DNA of 64,000 nucleotides from Amblyornis subalaris (Eukaryota > Chordata > Aves > Passeriformes > Ptilonorhynchidae). How positions within the stretch are numbered: position 1 is the stretch's first letter; each line of letters starts with the position of its first letter. Shown one piece after another: positions 47,601-57,090 of this stretch. A program made the position numbers and the translations under genes. Location: positions 69,155 to 133,154 of the forward strand of contig JACAXG010000206.1 of NCBI GenBank assembly GCA_018881555.1. The letters run 5' to 3'. The notes under the pieces were generated by a model, which saw only the letters and a program-made list of their open reading frames with translations, ran no database searches and had not been told where the DNA came from.

Positions 47601-50600
47601 ACCCGAAATGCCATCCCAGAAGCACCCCTCACAGTGGCATCATGCCAAGGGAAGAGCCAGCAGTAATTCCACAGCCCAGCAGAGTTAAAACACTTATTTA
47701 ACCCCACTTCTGCATCCAGACCTCACCTGCATCCCTAACTTCCATCACACACTGAATTTAGATCCGTGGCAATTTTGGCAAATGAAAGGAAGAAATTCTT
47801 TACTGTGAGGGTGGGGAGGCACTGGCACAGGTTGTCCAGAGAGGTGGTGGATGCCCCATCCCTGGAAACATTCATGGTCAGGCTGGACAGGGCAAAAATG
47901 GAAGCACCCAATTCCTAAGAACAAGTGTGGATAATCCATGGCTCCAGCTCCAGCCCTGTCCTAGGCACAGCTCCCCCCTTCTCAGGAAAGGAGGTCTCCC
48001 TTCTCCCTTCCAGGACATGCAGCCTCAGCTAGTCCAAAGCTGCTGAACCTTCAGGAACAGATCCTGAATGGTCCCAGAGACAGGCAGGACCATGGAACAG
48101 ACAGCAGAGAAAGGCAGGAGCATCCCTCTTCTCTCCATCACCAGGAGAGGAGCTGTGAGCTTGGATCACGACTCTTCCACCACCAGCAGTTACAATGCTG
48201 TTGGCTCAGCCATGGATGAAACTGCAGTTTTGAGCCTCCCACCTTCCAAGAAAACGCCCTGACGGTGGAGCAGTGAGCTGGACAGGGCTCTGGCCAGCAA
48301 AACATGTGCTTTGTGGGGCCAAAAAAAACAAGAAAGGAGGAACCAGACATTTCAGCTCAACTACCAATACCCTGCCTGGCCAGGGAAGCACTGCTCCAAG
48401 CACTCCTCCAGAGGTTCTCCATTTTCCAGCAGCCCTTTTGGGATGCCTGTCCGTAACCACAGGGGTGCAGCTGAACTCCCTGATGGGGTTAACATCAGTG
48501 CAAGCACTTTTTTGATCCAGCAAAATTAATTCCTTCCGTAAGGTTGCCGCTCTGCCTATTCCTGCATCCTCCCTGTTTTCTATTTCCCTTGTTTGTCCCT
48601 AAATTCTCCAGCGGAGCTACTGGGCTTTGAAAATGAGTTTCTCCTGCTCCACTACTGAGCCAGCTGTAACTCAACCACCATCCCTGCACGGCCATGGGTT
48701 GCAAAGATCCGGCAAGAGCATTTTTAGGATACCGGGCAGAAGTTTCTGTGCCCTGAAGGGTGATCCTGATCCCAGCAGGCTGCACGGCAAGGATTAAAGG
48801 ACGAAAAAGACAGACAAAGAACAAAACTGCAGGAAGTTCAAGGCAAGCACAGGGCAGACAAACATTGCTAACAGGTTTCGTAGTGTTTTCTTAATCGAAC
48901 TTTTTTTTTCTCAATTTCTACATGGCAAATAAAAAGCTTAATTCTTGGCCCCACTCGTACTTTTCCATGCGATTCCAGCCAAACCGCTGAATTTCTCTGC
49001 CATTCCTGTAAACCAGGCTGCAAACACCGTTCCATAAACACTGGACACAGCTATAGGGCATGGTCCAAAATGCCAAACCAGCGCTCAGAAACCCCATAGT
49101 GTTTGGGGCGGTGGCTGCAAGTGCTCAGCAGAGCCATCGGATGTGTCCGGAACAACGTACAGAACCCCCGAAATTTGATCATCAACCCATTTTGGGATTA
49201 ACTGGGGATTTACAAACTGAAATCACTAATTACCATATGAATATAAGGAATTACATGCAGAATAATTACATGGCACAAGGTCCCCTGGCCATCTGAGCTT
49301 TTCATCCTCTGTTACCATTCCCATCTGAAGCTTTTCCATACGGGATAGCAAAATTTGTACAGCAAGAAATGAGAGTGCAACAAACCCCCTGTGACAACTG
49401 GGCAGGTTTTGAGGCAGCTGCTTCCAAAAACACCTCCCAGACGAGGCCCAGACCCTCTGTCAGTCCCAGGTTTTTCCTCACCTCCTCCCTCCAGCCTTTG
49501 TCCAGTGCCAGCCTTGGCACTGGCGGGACACATTCCCAGGGTGTCACACACGGCACACGGCCAGGCCCTGTGTTTAACAGTCTGCTGGCCAGGAAGCTCA
49601 GCCCAAAATCCCAGTTTGGGGGGGGGATGTGGTAGAGAGGAGGGATGTGGTACAGCCAGCTGGGACGTGAAAAATCCCACGTCCCACTGCACGGGGTGGG
49701 GCTGAGCTGAGGGAGTCCCGCCAGCTCCTGACGGGAGAGGGAGCGTGTCCCAGCAGCTCCACTAGAGAAAAACGGGGGCACTGCATGGGCCACCTCTTGC
49801 CAGCTCTGATACTGGGGGGCATCACACCCATCACCTCCTGGGGAGACCTGATACTGGGGGCCCACTGCACCCACTACTTCCCAGGGACCTCAGTGTTGGA
49901 TGGCATTGTACCCACCACCTCCCAGGGAGGAGAATCACCCCCACCACCTCCAGGGGATCCCTGGTGTCGGGGAGGAAGCTGCACCCACCCCCTCCCGAAG
50001 ATCCCCAGCGTCGGGGTGGCATCCCACCCGCCACCTCCCAGGGCTGCCCAGCGCCACGGGGTCACCGCACCCCCCTCCCCGGAACCCCGGTGTGCCCCCA
50101 CTTACCGCAGCTCTCCGTCCAGAGCCTGGATGACGGCGGCGAAGCTACGGCTGGTCTGGTTGAGGTACCGGTAGCAGGTGCGGAGGCCGCATCCCAGCGA
50201 GTCCTGCGGGCAGAGCGGGGCCGGGGGCGCGGGTTGGAGGCGGGGGGCGGCGGGCGGCGGGGCCGGGGGCGCCGCGGGGGCTCCGCAACGCTGCCGCTGC
50301 TGCTGCCGCTGCCGCCGGCCAGCTGCCCGCGGGGGGTTCCGCGGCGGGGACAGGGTCAGCGTCCGCCGCAGCACGGACACGGCCCGGGAGCCGGCCGCCA
50401 TGGGGGCGCGGCAGCGGCGCTGGGGGGCTGCGGCCGCTCCGCCCCCGGCCCGAAACCCGCCCCTTAACCCGCCCCTCCGTGGCCGGAGCCGCTGCCATGT
50501 ACGGACAGCACCGGGGCCGGGTGATGCCCCGAGCCCCTGGGATGCGGGCAGGGTACCGGCACCGAGAAATGCACGGAAGCCTGAAGCCAGTGGGATGCTC

Positions 50601-51658
50601 GGAGCCGGTGAGATGCGCGCAGGGCATCAGCAGCGAGCAGTGCAAGGGATGCTCGGAGCTGGTGGGATGAGCGCAGGGTACCGGCACCGAGCAGCGCACG
50701 GGAAGCCTGAATCCCGCGGGATGCTCGGAGCAGGTGGGATGCTCACAGGATACCGGCACCGAGCAGTGCACGGGAAGCCTGAATCCCGCGGGATGCTCGG
50801 AGCAGGTGGGATGCTCACAGCATACCGGCACCGAGCAGTGCGAGGGATGCTCAGAGTCGGTGAGAAGCGCGCAGGGTACCGGCACCGGGCAAAGCAAGGG
50901 AAACCAGGAGCCCGTGGGATGCTCCGGTAGCACTGAGGCTGTGCGATGCCCGGTGCTGGTGGGATGCTCGCAGGGTACCGCTGAGACGCAGCAATGCAAG
51001 GGATGCTCGGAATCAGTGGGATGCTCGCAGGGTACCGGCACCGGGAAATGCAAGGGATGCCCAGAGCCGGTGGGATGCTCGCAGGGTACCGGCACCGAGC
51101 AATGTACAGGGCACCTGAAGCCGGTGTGATGCTTGGGAAGCACCAGGATTGTGCGATGCCCGGTGTCACTGCGATCCACTCGGTACCGGCACCGAGCAAT
51201 GCATGGGATGCTTGGAGCCGGTGCGACGCAGCAACGCACTGGATGCCCGGAGCCGGTGGGATGCACGCAAGGTACGGGCACCGAACAATGCAAAAGATGC
51301 CCAGAGCCAGTACAACGCCAGGGAAGCACCGAGGTCACACACAAGGCGCATAAAGCCGGGCCGGTGCTGCCCGCCGGTAACATGGGGACCGGTCCCATGC
51401 ACGCTGGACAAGGAACTGTCACTCATGACAACACCGCATCCGCGCCGGGAGATGACAGTCCCCCCCTCCTCCCGTCTCCCGGTCCCCACCGGGGGCGCCG
51501 CGCACCGGCGACAGCGACGCGCATCCCGCCGCCCGCGCATCCCTCGCCCCGCTCACCGTGTCCATCCGCGGCATGACGGCGCGGTAGCCGCCCATCTTGA
51601 AGCGCAGCAGGTTGTAGATGTCCTCGGGGTGGCCCAGCCATTTCCGCAGCAGCTCCAT
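41618..51658 (-). CDS. FDFT1: Squalene synthase (farnesyl-diphosphate farnesyltransferase 1)
   Basis: ER-membrane enzyme that condenses two farnesyl diphosphates to presqualene diphosphate and reduces it to squalene, the first committed step of sterol synthesis. Eight coding exons in transcript order: 51658-51557, 50203-50106, 46454-46271, 44857-44729, 44335-44144, 43546-43370, 43155-43003, 41839-41618. Splice sites are GT-AG and phases match; the sum is 418 aa (human 417 as I recall). The two aspartate-rich Mg-diphosphate motifs are intact: DTVEDD at 81-86 and DYLED at 220-224. [21 protein letters not shown] and [10 protein letters not shown] are conserved blocks. A hydrophobic C-terminal helix at about 383-405 ([15 protein letters not shown]) is the ER anchor. 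The ATG is the first in a CpG island and gives [13 protein letters not shown], aligned with the family start. Exon 2 is flanked by two minisatellites. No disruption seen. Confidence 0.97.
42530..42790 (-). mobile_element. CR1 LINE internal fragment in FDFT1 intron 7
   Basis: CTCCTTTTCTCCAGGCTGAG, CCGCTCCTGGTGCTCCAGAC and GGCCAGGATGCCACTGGCC are inverted internal CR1 blocks. Sense orientation relative to FDFT1; the 3' end is absent. Confidence 0.8.
44555..44692 (+). mobile_element. CR1 LINE 3' fragment in FDFT1 intron 4
   Basis: GTGGATGTGGCACTTGGGGA, then GGTTGGACCTGATGATCTC and CTTTTCCAACCTTAATGACT with CATGATTCTA tail. Ends 37 bp before exon 4 (44729-44857) in plus coordinates, inside the intron. 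Confidence 0.88.
45349..45435 (-). mobile_element. CR1 LINE 3' fragment in FDFT1 intron 3
   Basis: Inverted 3' end: CACAGAATGGTTTGGGTTGG then CCAACCCCCTGCCTTGGGC. About 85 bp. Confidence 0.88.
45474..45615 (+). mobile_element. CR1 LINE fragment in FDFT1 intron 3
   Basis: TACTATGAGGGTGGTGAGGC through GGAGCAACCTGGGATAGTGG to CCCTGCCCAAGGCAGGGTGG. It faces the 45349-45435 copy about 40 bp away, an inverted pair inside a transcribed intron. Confidence 0.88.
45870..45960 (-). mobile_element. CR1 LINE 3' fragment in FDFT1 intron 3
   Basis: CATGGAATTATAGAACAG, GGGTTGGAAGGGACCTTAAA and GGGACACCTTCCACTAG. A third CR1 piece in the same intron within 600 bp. Confidence 0.88.
47783..47893 (+). mobile_element. 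CR1 LINE fragment in FDFT1 intron 2
   Basis: GAAATTCTTTACTGTGAGGG, GGCACAGGTTGTCCAGAGAG and CATCCCTGGAAACATTCATG. Lacks the CR1 3' terminus. Confidence 0.82.
49795..50095. repeat. Minisatellite in FDFT1 intron 2
   Basis: Five to six degenerate units of about 50-60 bp built around CACCCACCACCTCCCAGGG followed by a GTGTTGGGGTGG-like part. It ends only about 10 bp from the exon 2 donor (50105). Confidence 0.75.
50500..51335 (-). repeat. Triplet-periodic minisatellite in FDFT1 intron 1
   Basis: Repeats anchored on GGTACCGGCACCGAGCA, GGGATGCTCGGAGC and GGTGGGATGCTCGCAGG. Distances between successive anchors that I measured are about 54, 72, 72, 54, 99, 57, 54, 99 and 90 bp, nearly all multiples of three. 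A 425-codon frame on the FDFT1 sense strand (51422-50145) runs through it as an 18-residue Cys/His/Pro-rich repeat, out of frame with exon 1. It fills most of the intron between coding exons 1 and 2. Confidence 0.88.
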
Positions 51659-51773
51659 GGGGGCCGCGCTCAGACCCCGCCGCCGCCGCCGCCGCCGCCG
51701 CGCGCTCCCGCCGCCCTCCCCCCGCTGCCGCTTAACCGAGAACGGGCGGGGCCGCGCCAGCCCCGCTCGGCAG

Positions 51774-51910
51774 CCAATCACAGCGCCCGGCACATCGCTC
51801 GGTGGGGCGGGCGCGGCGCCGATTGGCGGAGACGCGCTCGCACCAGGGCGGCGCCAGCCAATGGGAGAGCGGCGCGGCTGGTGTGACGGCCCGCGGCGGG
51901 CGCTGATTGG
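51774..51910 (-). promoter_or_regulatory. FDFT1 promoter: four CCAAT boxes and a candidate sterol element
   Basis: Within the CpG island 115-250 bp upstream of the FDFT1 ATG. CCAAT pentamers lie at 51774-51778 and 51858-51862 (plus strand) and inverted at 51822-51826 and 51906-51910. Between the last two, the minus strand at 51887-51878 reads GTCACACCAG, close to the SREBP element family (ATCACNCCAC). It is 15 and 18 bp from the flanking CCAAT boxes. FDFT1 is a known SREBP/NF-Y target. GC boxes (GGGCGGGG) are nearby and no TATA box is seen. Confidence 0.65.
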
Positions 51911-52010
51911 CGGAGGCGCGCGTCGGCACGGGCGGAGCGGGAAGGAGCCGGCGGCCCCGAACAGCCGGGCGTGAGCGTGAGGGGGCCGGCGTAGCCATGG
52001 AGGCAGGGGA

Positions 52011-52480
52011 GGATTCGGGTGGGAAGGCAGCTTGAAGACCCTATCATTCCACCCCCTGCCCTGGGCGGGGACACCTTCCACTACCCCACGTTGCTCCAAG
52101 CCCCGTCTAACCTGGCCTTGGACAATCCCAGGGATGGGACAGCCACAGCGTCTCTGGGAATTCCATCCCGGCCCCTCACCACCCTCACAGGGAGGAATAT
52201 CCCCAATATTTCACCCAGCTCTGCCCTCTGGCAGTGGGAAGCCCTTGTCCCTTGTCCTGTCCCTCCAGGCCCTTGTCCACCGTCCCTCTCTGGCTCTCCT
52301 GGAGCCCCTTTAGGCCCTGAAAGGGGCTCTTAAGTTCTCCCTGAATCCTTCTCCGCTCCAGGCTGAACACATCCAACCCAGAGCCTGTCTCCATAGAAGT
52401 GCTCCCGTTCTCAGAGCATCTCCATGGCCTCCTCTGGACTCGTTCCAACAGGTCCACGTCCTTCCTCTGCTGAGGACCCA
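52011..52480 (-). mobile_element. CR1 LINE copy at the edge of the FDFT1 promoter
   Basis: Begins GATTCGGGTGGGAAGGC, contains CACCTTCCACTACCCC, GGAGCCCCTTTAGGCCCTG and GTCCACGTCCTTCCTCTGCT. About 470 bp, starting roughly 100 bp beyond the outermost CCAAT box. Confidence 0.92.
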
Positions 52481-53045
52481 ACAGACACCCAGCTCCATCC
52501 TCATCCTTCACAGTGCAAAATTCAGCTTTTGGGGTTCTTTTTTTGTGGGTGGTTTTCTTCCAGAAGCTGGACTTTAATCATCCTCGTGGGTCTCTTCTGA
52601 CTCAAGATATTCTAAGAGTCTTTGTTTTGGAAGGGCACTGAAAGGGCACTTCACCAACACCCTGCAGGACACACTCAGAAGGGACATTAACCGCCTTCTG
52701 TGGCCCCATAACCCCATTAATTGGTTTATTCAGCAATCTCATAACCTGCAACCACTCAAGGGTGTTGCAGTTCCCCAGGGAGAGGCTGTGCAAGGCTTGC
52801 CTGGGAAGCAGCTGCCTGCAACACAGGTGTTTACCTCCAGCATTCCCAGCTGATTTGCAATCCATCTTTAAATCCAGTTCCCATTACAGAGAACCCTTAC
52901 ACTGCTGAGCAAAGCTGCTGGTGCCATCCTCTACAGGCAGCACCACCGAGGTGCTGTTAACCAATTCCAGGCAGCTGGAATTTCCATGTACACCTCAGCT
53001 TTTGCCCAAGGAACTGCCAGAAAGGACACAACCTTAAGACGAACA
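52481..53045. other. Spacer between FDFT1 promoter and NEIL2 3' end
   Basis: No gene, RNA or repeat recognised beyond the CR1 on its left. Confidence 0.5.
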
Positions 53046-53899
53046 TCACCAGTTCAAATTCCAGCTTTTATTTTTTGGCTCAAGTCAACAATTTATTGTT
53101 AAAATAAACTCAAATCCAGGCAGAGAGGACAACAACAGCTCCCACATCATGTATAGAGACACAGCTCACCAACCGAGGGACCACATCATCTCTATTTCCA
53201 AACCTTTCTGCTTTCAGGTTTCCTTGGAGATCCCAAGTTTTATGCAATCCCCATCAGAGAGAGTATTTTTAATTGCCTTTTTTTTATTTTTACAGGGCAG
53301 TTTGCCACAGAGCCAAAACCTGTGGGTGCAGAGATGAGCTCCACCAAGCACTGCTGACGTATATTTTGTATATATTGATGTGAAAGGAGGGAGCTCTTCC
53401 TGTCAGATCCGACACAGGGAACAGCCCCTCATGTTTAACCACACCCCATCACAGCCCAGCACACAGGTATTCAGCTCCAGACAAAGGCAGGATTATTTAA
53501 TTCCTAATTAATCAGCTGTTTAGGCAGAGGGATATCCTCTGTTCTGCTGACTCCACCGGGGTCAAGGGACAGGGTCACTTTACACCACAGCAATCCCCTG
53601 CTCAACCCCTTACAGCTTCCATCCACTGTCACCTGAACAGGGTGACCAAAACCCCTCAGAACTGGTCAAACTCTTCACACTGTTGTGTCACTTTGACCAA
53701 AAAAAAAAAAGACATGGACAACCACTTCCCTTTCTGAATCCACTCAGTCCCGGGACCCTCACTGAGCACTTAACTCTGCCAGCTCCCTAAGGACCAAACG
53801 CAACAGCCTCAAAGAAACCAGAGACCTTCTAGGACAGCTAAGAGTGTGGTTCAGAGACCACCTAGCACCCTCCAGGAAAGTTGGGAATGCCAAGCCAGG
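53046..53899 (-). other. NEIL2 3' UTR (predicted)
   Basis: Minus-strand sequence after the NEIL2 stop, about 0.83 kb, ending at two AATAAA signals. No coding content; an A-run at 53699-53710 (T-run in the transcript). Confidence 0.55.
53067..53097 (-). promoter_or_regulatory. Tandem NEIL2 polyadenylation signals
   Basis: Two minus-strand AATAAA hexamers (53097-53092 and 53072-53067), 25 bp apart, about 0.8 kb past the NEIL2 stop. Confidence 0.6.
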
Positions 53900-56692
53900 T
53901 CACCCAGTGACTGGGGAAGGGTCCCCATCCCCTGGCAGCACCGCAGGCTGGCACTGAGGGCACCACCATGTAAGTCTCTTAAAGCCACCTGAGGGTCCAA
54001 AAGTCCCCTTCATCAGGGGATGCCCCAGGGGACACTGCTCCTTCTGGTAGACCTGGGGGTGCAGCCCTTGGCCACGCAGTTTGTTGTGCAGCCACTCAGA
54101 GCTGAACTGAACTGCACAGTCCAGCAGACGCTCCAAATCCGAGAGAGCCAAGAGGGAGCCTTTGGTTAACGGGTGGATCCTGGCCAGGTACAAGATCTCA
54201 TTTTTAATGATGTTCCCTGAAAAAGGTCAGGAACAAGGAGACAATAAGGATATTTCTAATCAAGGTAACGCAGGCCTCTGGCTCCAACCTCAAGGATCGC
54301 AGCCAGCAACACCATTCCCTGTACCAGAGGTGGCATCCAAAGAATACTTAGAGCTGAGATTGGGCTGGAAGAGGTTCTCTTCCCTCTACGCCCAATACAG
54401 ACCTTGAAGATGACCACATGCCCTCAGCTGGATCAACCAGAAGAGTAAATTGCCCAGAGATGCACTTCTGGATCTGTGGACATCCCACCTGCCTTCCTCC
54501 ACTTCTCTTTCTGCCCCTGTTCCCTGGAACTCACCCAGCCCTGAGAAATATCTTTGGTCCAGGAGGGTGTAGCAGATGGGATCGGGTGCACGGAGGGCAC
54601 TCAGCGCCCGGCCGCGGTGGAATTCCACGGACAGGATGTCAGAAGCAGGATCAGCCCTCGGAGAGGAGCACCAGAGCATCTGGCAGTTGTAGAAAGCAAG
54701 GAAGCCTCCGCTCTCAAAGTGCAGAACCAACCTGTGAAAAGCAGGGAAGTTGGAGTCTCCCATCAGGAACATCTCTGAGCCACTTGTTCTATTCTGCAGC
54801 TGGCCACAGTCTCAATCTTTAACAATTTCAGCCAAGAGACTTGGTGGGGAACCCACACAACTGGTGGAGACTTCAAGATCATACAACCACAGAATGGTTT
54901 TGGGTTAGAAGAGACCCCAAAGCTCATTTCATTCCACCCCCTGCCATGGGCAGGGACACTTTCTACTATCCCAGGTTGCTCCAAGTCCCATCCAACTTGG
55001 CCTTGGATACTTCCAGGGATGGGGCAGCCACAGCTTCTCTGGGAAACCTGTTCCCCCTTGCTCAGACACTTCCAGTGGGACTCAGGACATGGACTGTAGC
55101 CGTGTTTTCAAAGCACTGCTGCCTTCAACAGCATCATTCCAGCCTGTGGTTCCAGCTGTCCGAGATGTTTGCTATTTATCCAAGGCTTTTTAAAAAATAC
55201 TTTTCTTGTCATCATGTCATCATGTCATTCTTAGGGCATGATTCAGCCTGGCATCCTAAAACTTCTCTAAGACAAAAATCTTAACAAAATTGGTCCTATG
55301 ATCCCCAGGCTGGCAGGCAATTGCATCCTGCAATTCCACTGTGGATTCCCTGGTTGAACACATCCCACATCCATTCATGCCATCTCTCGTGCCTTAGCAA
55401 TTATCAGAGAACATCAAGGCTAAGAGTATCCCCACAAAAATTGCGAAAAAAGAGAAGAGGCAGGGAGAAAGAGGACTCCATGGAATACCTGGGCACAGGG
55501 TCCTTCCAGTCCCCCCTTTTATTGGCTCTGTTTGCTCTCGAGAACTTGTTTGCCCGGACACTGCCGAACATGCCGAAGTGGAAGCGCAGCCAATTGCCAG
55601 GACCCTCTGCTCCATCTGGGGCTTCAGATCCCAAGTGCTGGAGTTCCTGCAGCTCCTCATCCTGGGAGTGTGGAGCACCAACCTGTCCCTGCCCTCCCTG
55701 GGCAGGAGAATGTGCCCCACAAGCAGCCTCCCTTTGCAGCACTGCTTCTTCTGCAGTTGGTCCCAAGGGACCTTCAGCTGCCCCAAATGCCAGGAACAAG
55801 TTCTTCCCATGAACCTGAGAAAAGAGGTGGGATGTGCTGATGATCCACAAAGGATCACAGAATTCTAGAAAGGCTTGGGTTCGAAGGGATCTTAAGGATG
55901 ATCTCATTCCAACACCCCGGCCACTAGGCCTGGTTGCTCAGGCCTCAACCAACCTGACTTGGAACACTCACAGGGATAAAACCTCTGGCTATTTCCATAC
56001 AAGTGACTATTTTCTACAGCCTCTATTAGAGGGCACATCACCTCACCCTGAACACGGGATTCATCAGCATCCAAGCCATTCCCATCAGAGCTGCATTCAT
56101 CCTTGCAGATTCCTTTCTTTGCCTGCCTGAAGCACAGAGTGTTCAGATGCCACTCAAGTTTGAATCCCTGCCAGGGGCTCCCATCAGGCCAAAGAGACCC
56201 ACCGGGACAGACACTCAGGTGTTTGAAATGTGTCATCATTGCTTCTGATTTACTCCCCCCACTTTGTGCTTCTCATTCTGCTTCCCACCTTTGATCGGAG
56301 GTGAGGCTGCACCAGGATTTGACCAGTCAGGTCCAAATCATCATCTGGGAGGTGTCAGACCAGTGAAGGCTCATCAGGGCCAACCCAGTGTGACTTCTGA
56401 CAAGTGCCCACAGCACAGACACCTCAACTTAGCCAGGTGAGACCCTCAGGGGAACATTCACAGGTTCTGCACCTCCTGTCACCCAGGTGCAGGACAGGGG
56501 TGGCTTCCCTCAGACTTGTCACAGATGTGTAAATTCACCTTCAGCACAGCTCACCTGGGAGTCCTGGAGCCTCAGGGCTTTCAGGTCATTCACATTGAGC
56601 TTCCGGCTGCTTCCCCCCACCTTGGCCACCACTTGTCCCACAAAAGGGGAGGTCAGCAGCTGGAACTTCCTCACTGATGGGCCCTCTGGCAT
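53900..56692 (-). CDS. NEIL2: Endonuclease VIII-like 2 DNA glycosylase/AP lyase
   Basis: Bifunctional base-excision-repair enzyme of the Fpg/Nei family; it removes oxidised cytosine products, preferring bubble and single-stranded DNA, and cleaves by beta,delta-elimination. Four coding exons in transcript order: 56692-56555, 55814-55489, 54731-54535, 54216-53900. Phases match and total 325 aa (human 332 as I recall). The start [10 protein letters not shown] supplies the Pro2 nucleophile and Glu3; Lys50 in VHGKN matches the catalytic lysine. Residues about 57-120 are the low-complexity, family-variable linker. RGDWKDP and [19 protein letters not shown] carry the helix-two-turn-helix core. The C-terminal zinc finger is intact: Cys282, His286, Cys306 and Cys309 (CPLGH ... 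WCPQC). Upstream leader exons are expected but not located. CR1 fragments sit in introns 1-2 and 2-3. No lesion seen. Confidence 0.96.
54885..55055 (-). mobile_element. CR1 LINE 3' fragment in NEIL2 intron 2
   Basis: CACAGAATGGTTTTGGGTTAG, CCACCCCCTGCCATGGGC, CTATCCCAGGTTGCTCCAAG and GCAGCCACAGCTTCTCTGGG. Sense orientation relative to NEIL2. Confidence 0.9.
55852..55985 (-). mobile_element. CR1 LINE 3' fragment in NEIL2 intron 1
   Basis: GGATCACAGAATTCTAG, GGCTTGGGTTCGAAGGGATC and CTGACTTGGAACACTCACAG. It ends 38 bp from the exon 2 acceptor, close to the splice-site region. Confidence 0.82.
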
Positions 56693-56992
56693 CTCCAGCA
56701 GCTGTTGAGGGATTAGCAGGTCCTTCTGATGCTCTGCCCTAGACTTGAAGGGAAGTTGCAACTCAGAAATACACAAAACATTCTCCTCACCTACATTTTC
56801 GTCCTTAAGGCCCTGTGGCAAAGTCCATGAAGACAAATACGTTTTTCAGGACCAGGGAGGTGGAGGAGTTTCCATCCTAGGGAATATATATATAATTTAA
56901 TCCAACACAACCCTGAACAACCTGCTCTAATGGCAGTTTTCACCCGGAAAGCAGGAATTTGGCCTGGGGAATCTCCCAAAGTCCTTTTTCCT

Positions 56993-57090
56993 GGGGTAGT
57001 GAAAGGTTTCCCTGTTCATGTCAGGGGGGTTGGAAGTAGATGAGCTTTAAGTTCTCTTCAACCCAAACCCTTCTGTGATTTTATGATTAA
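56993..57090 (+). mobile_element. CR1 LINE 3' fragment
   Basis: GGGGTAGTGAAAGGTTTCCC, GGGTTGGAAGTAGATGAGC and CTTCAACCCAAACCCTTCTG with a GTGATTTTATGATT tail. Confidence 0.85.

Noticed and set aside
51149..51886. 245-codon plus-strand frame across FDFT1 exon 1 and promoter
   Set aside because: Runs antisense through a CpG island and arginine/proline-rich repeats; stop-poor because of GC content.
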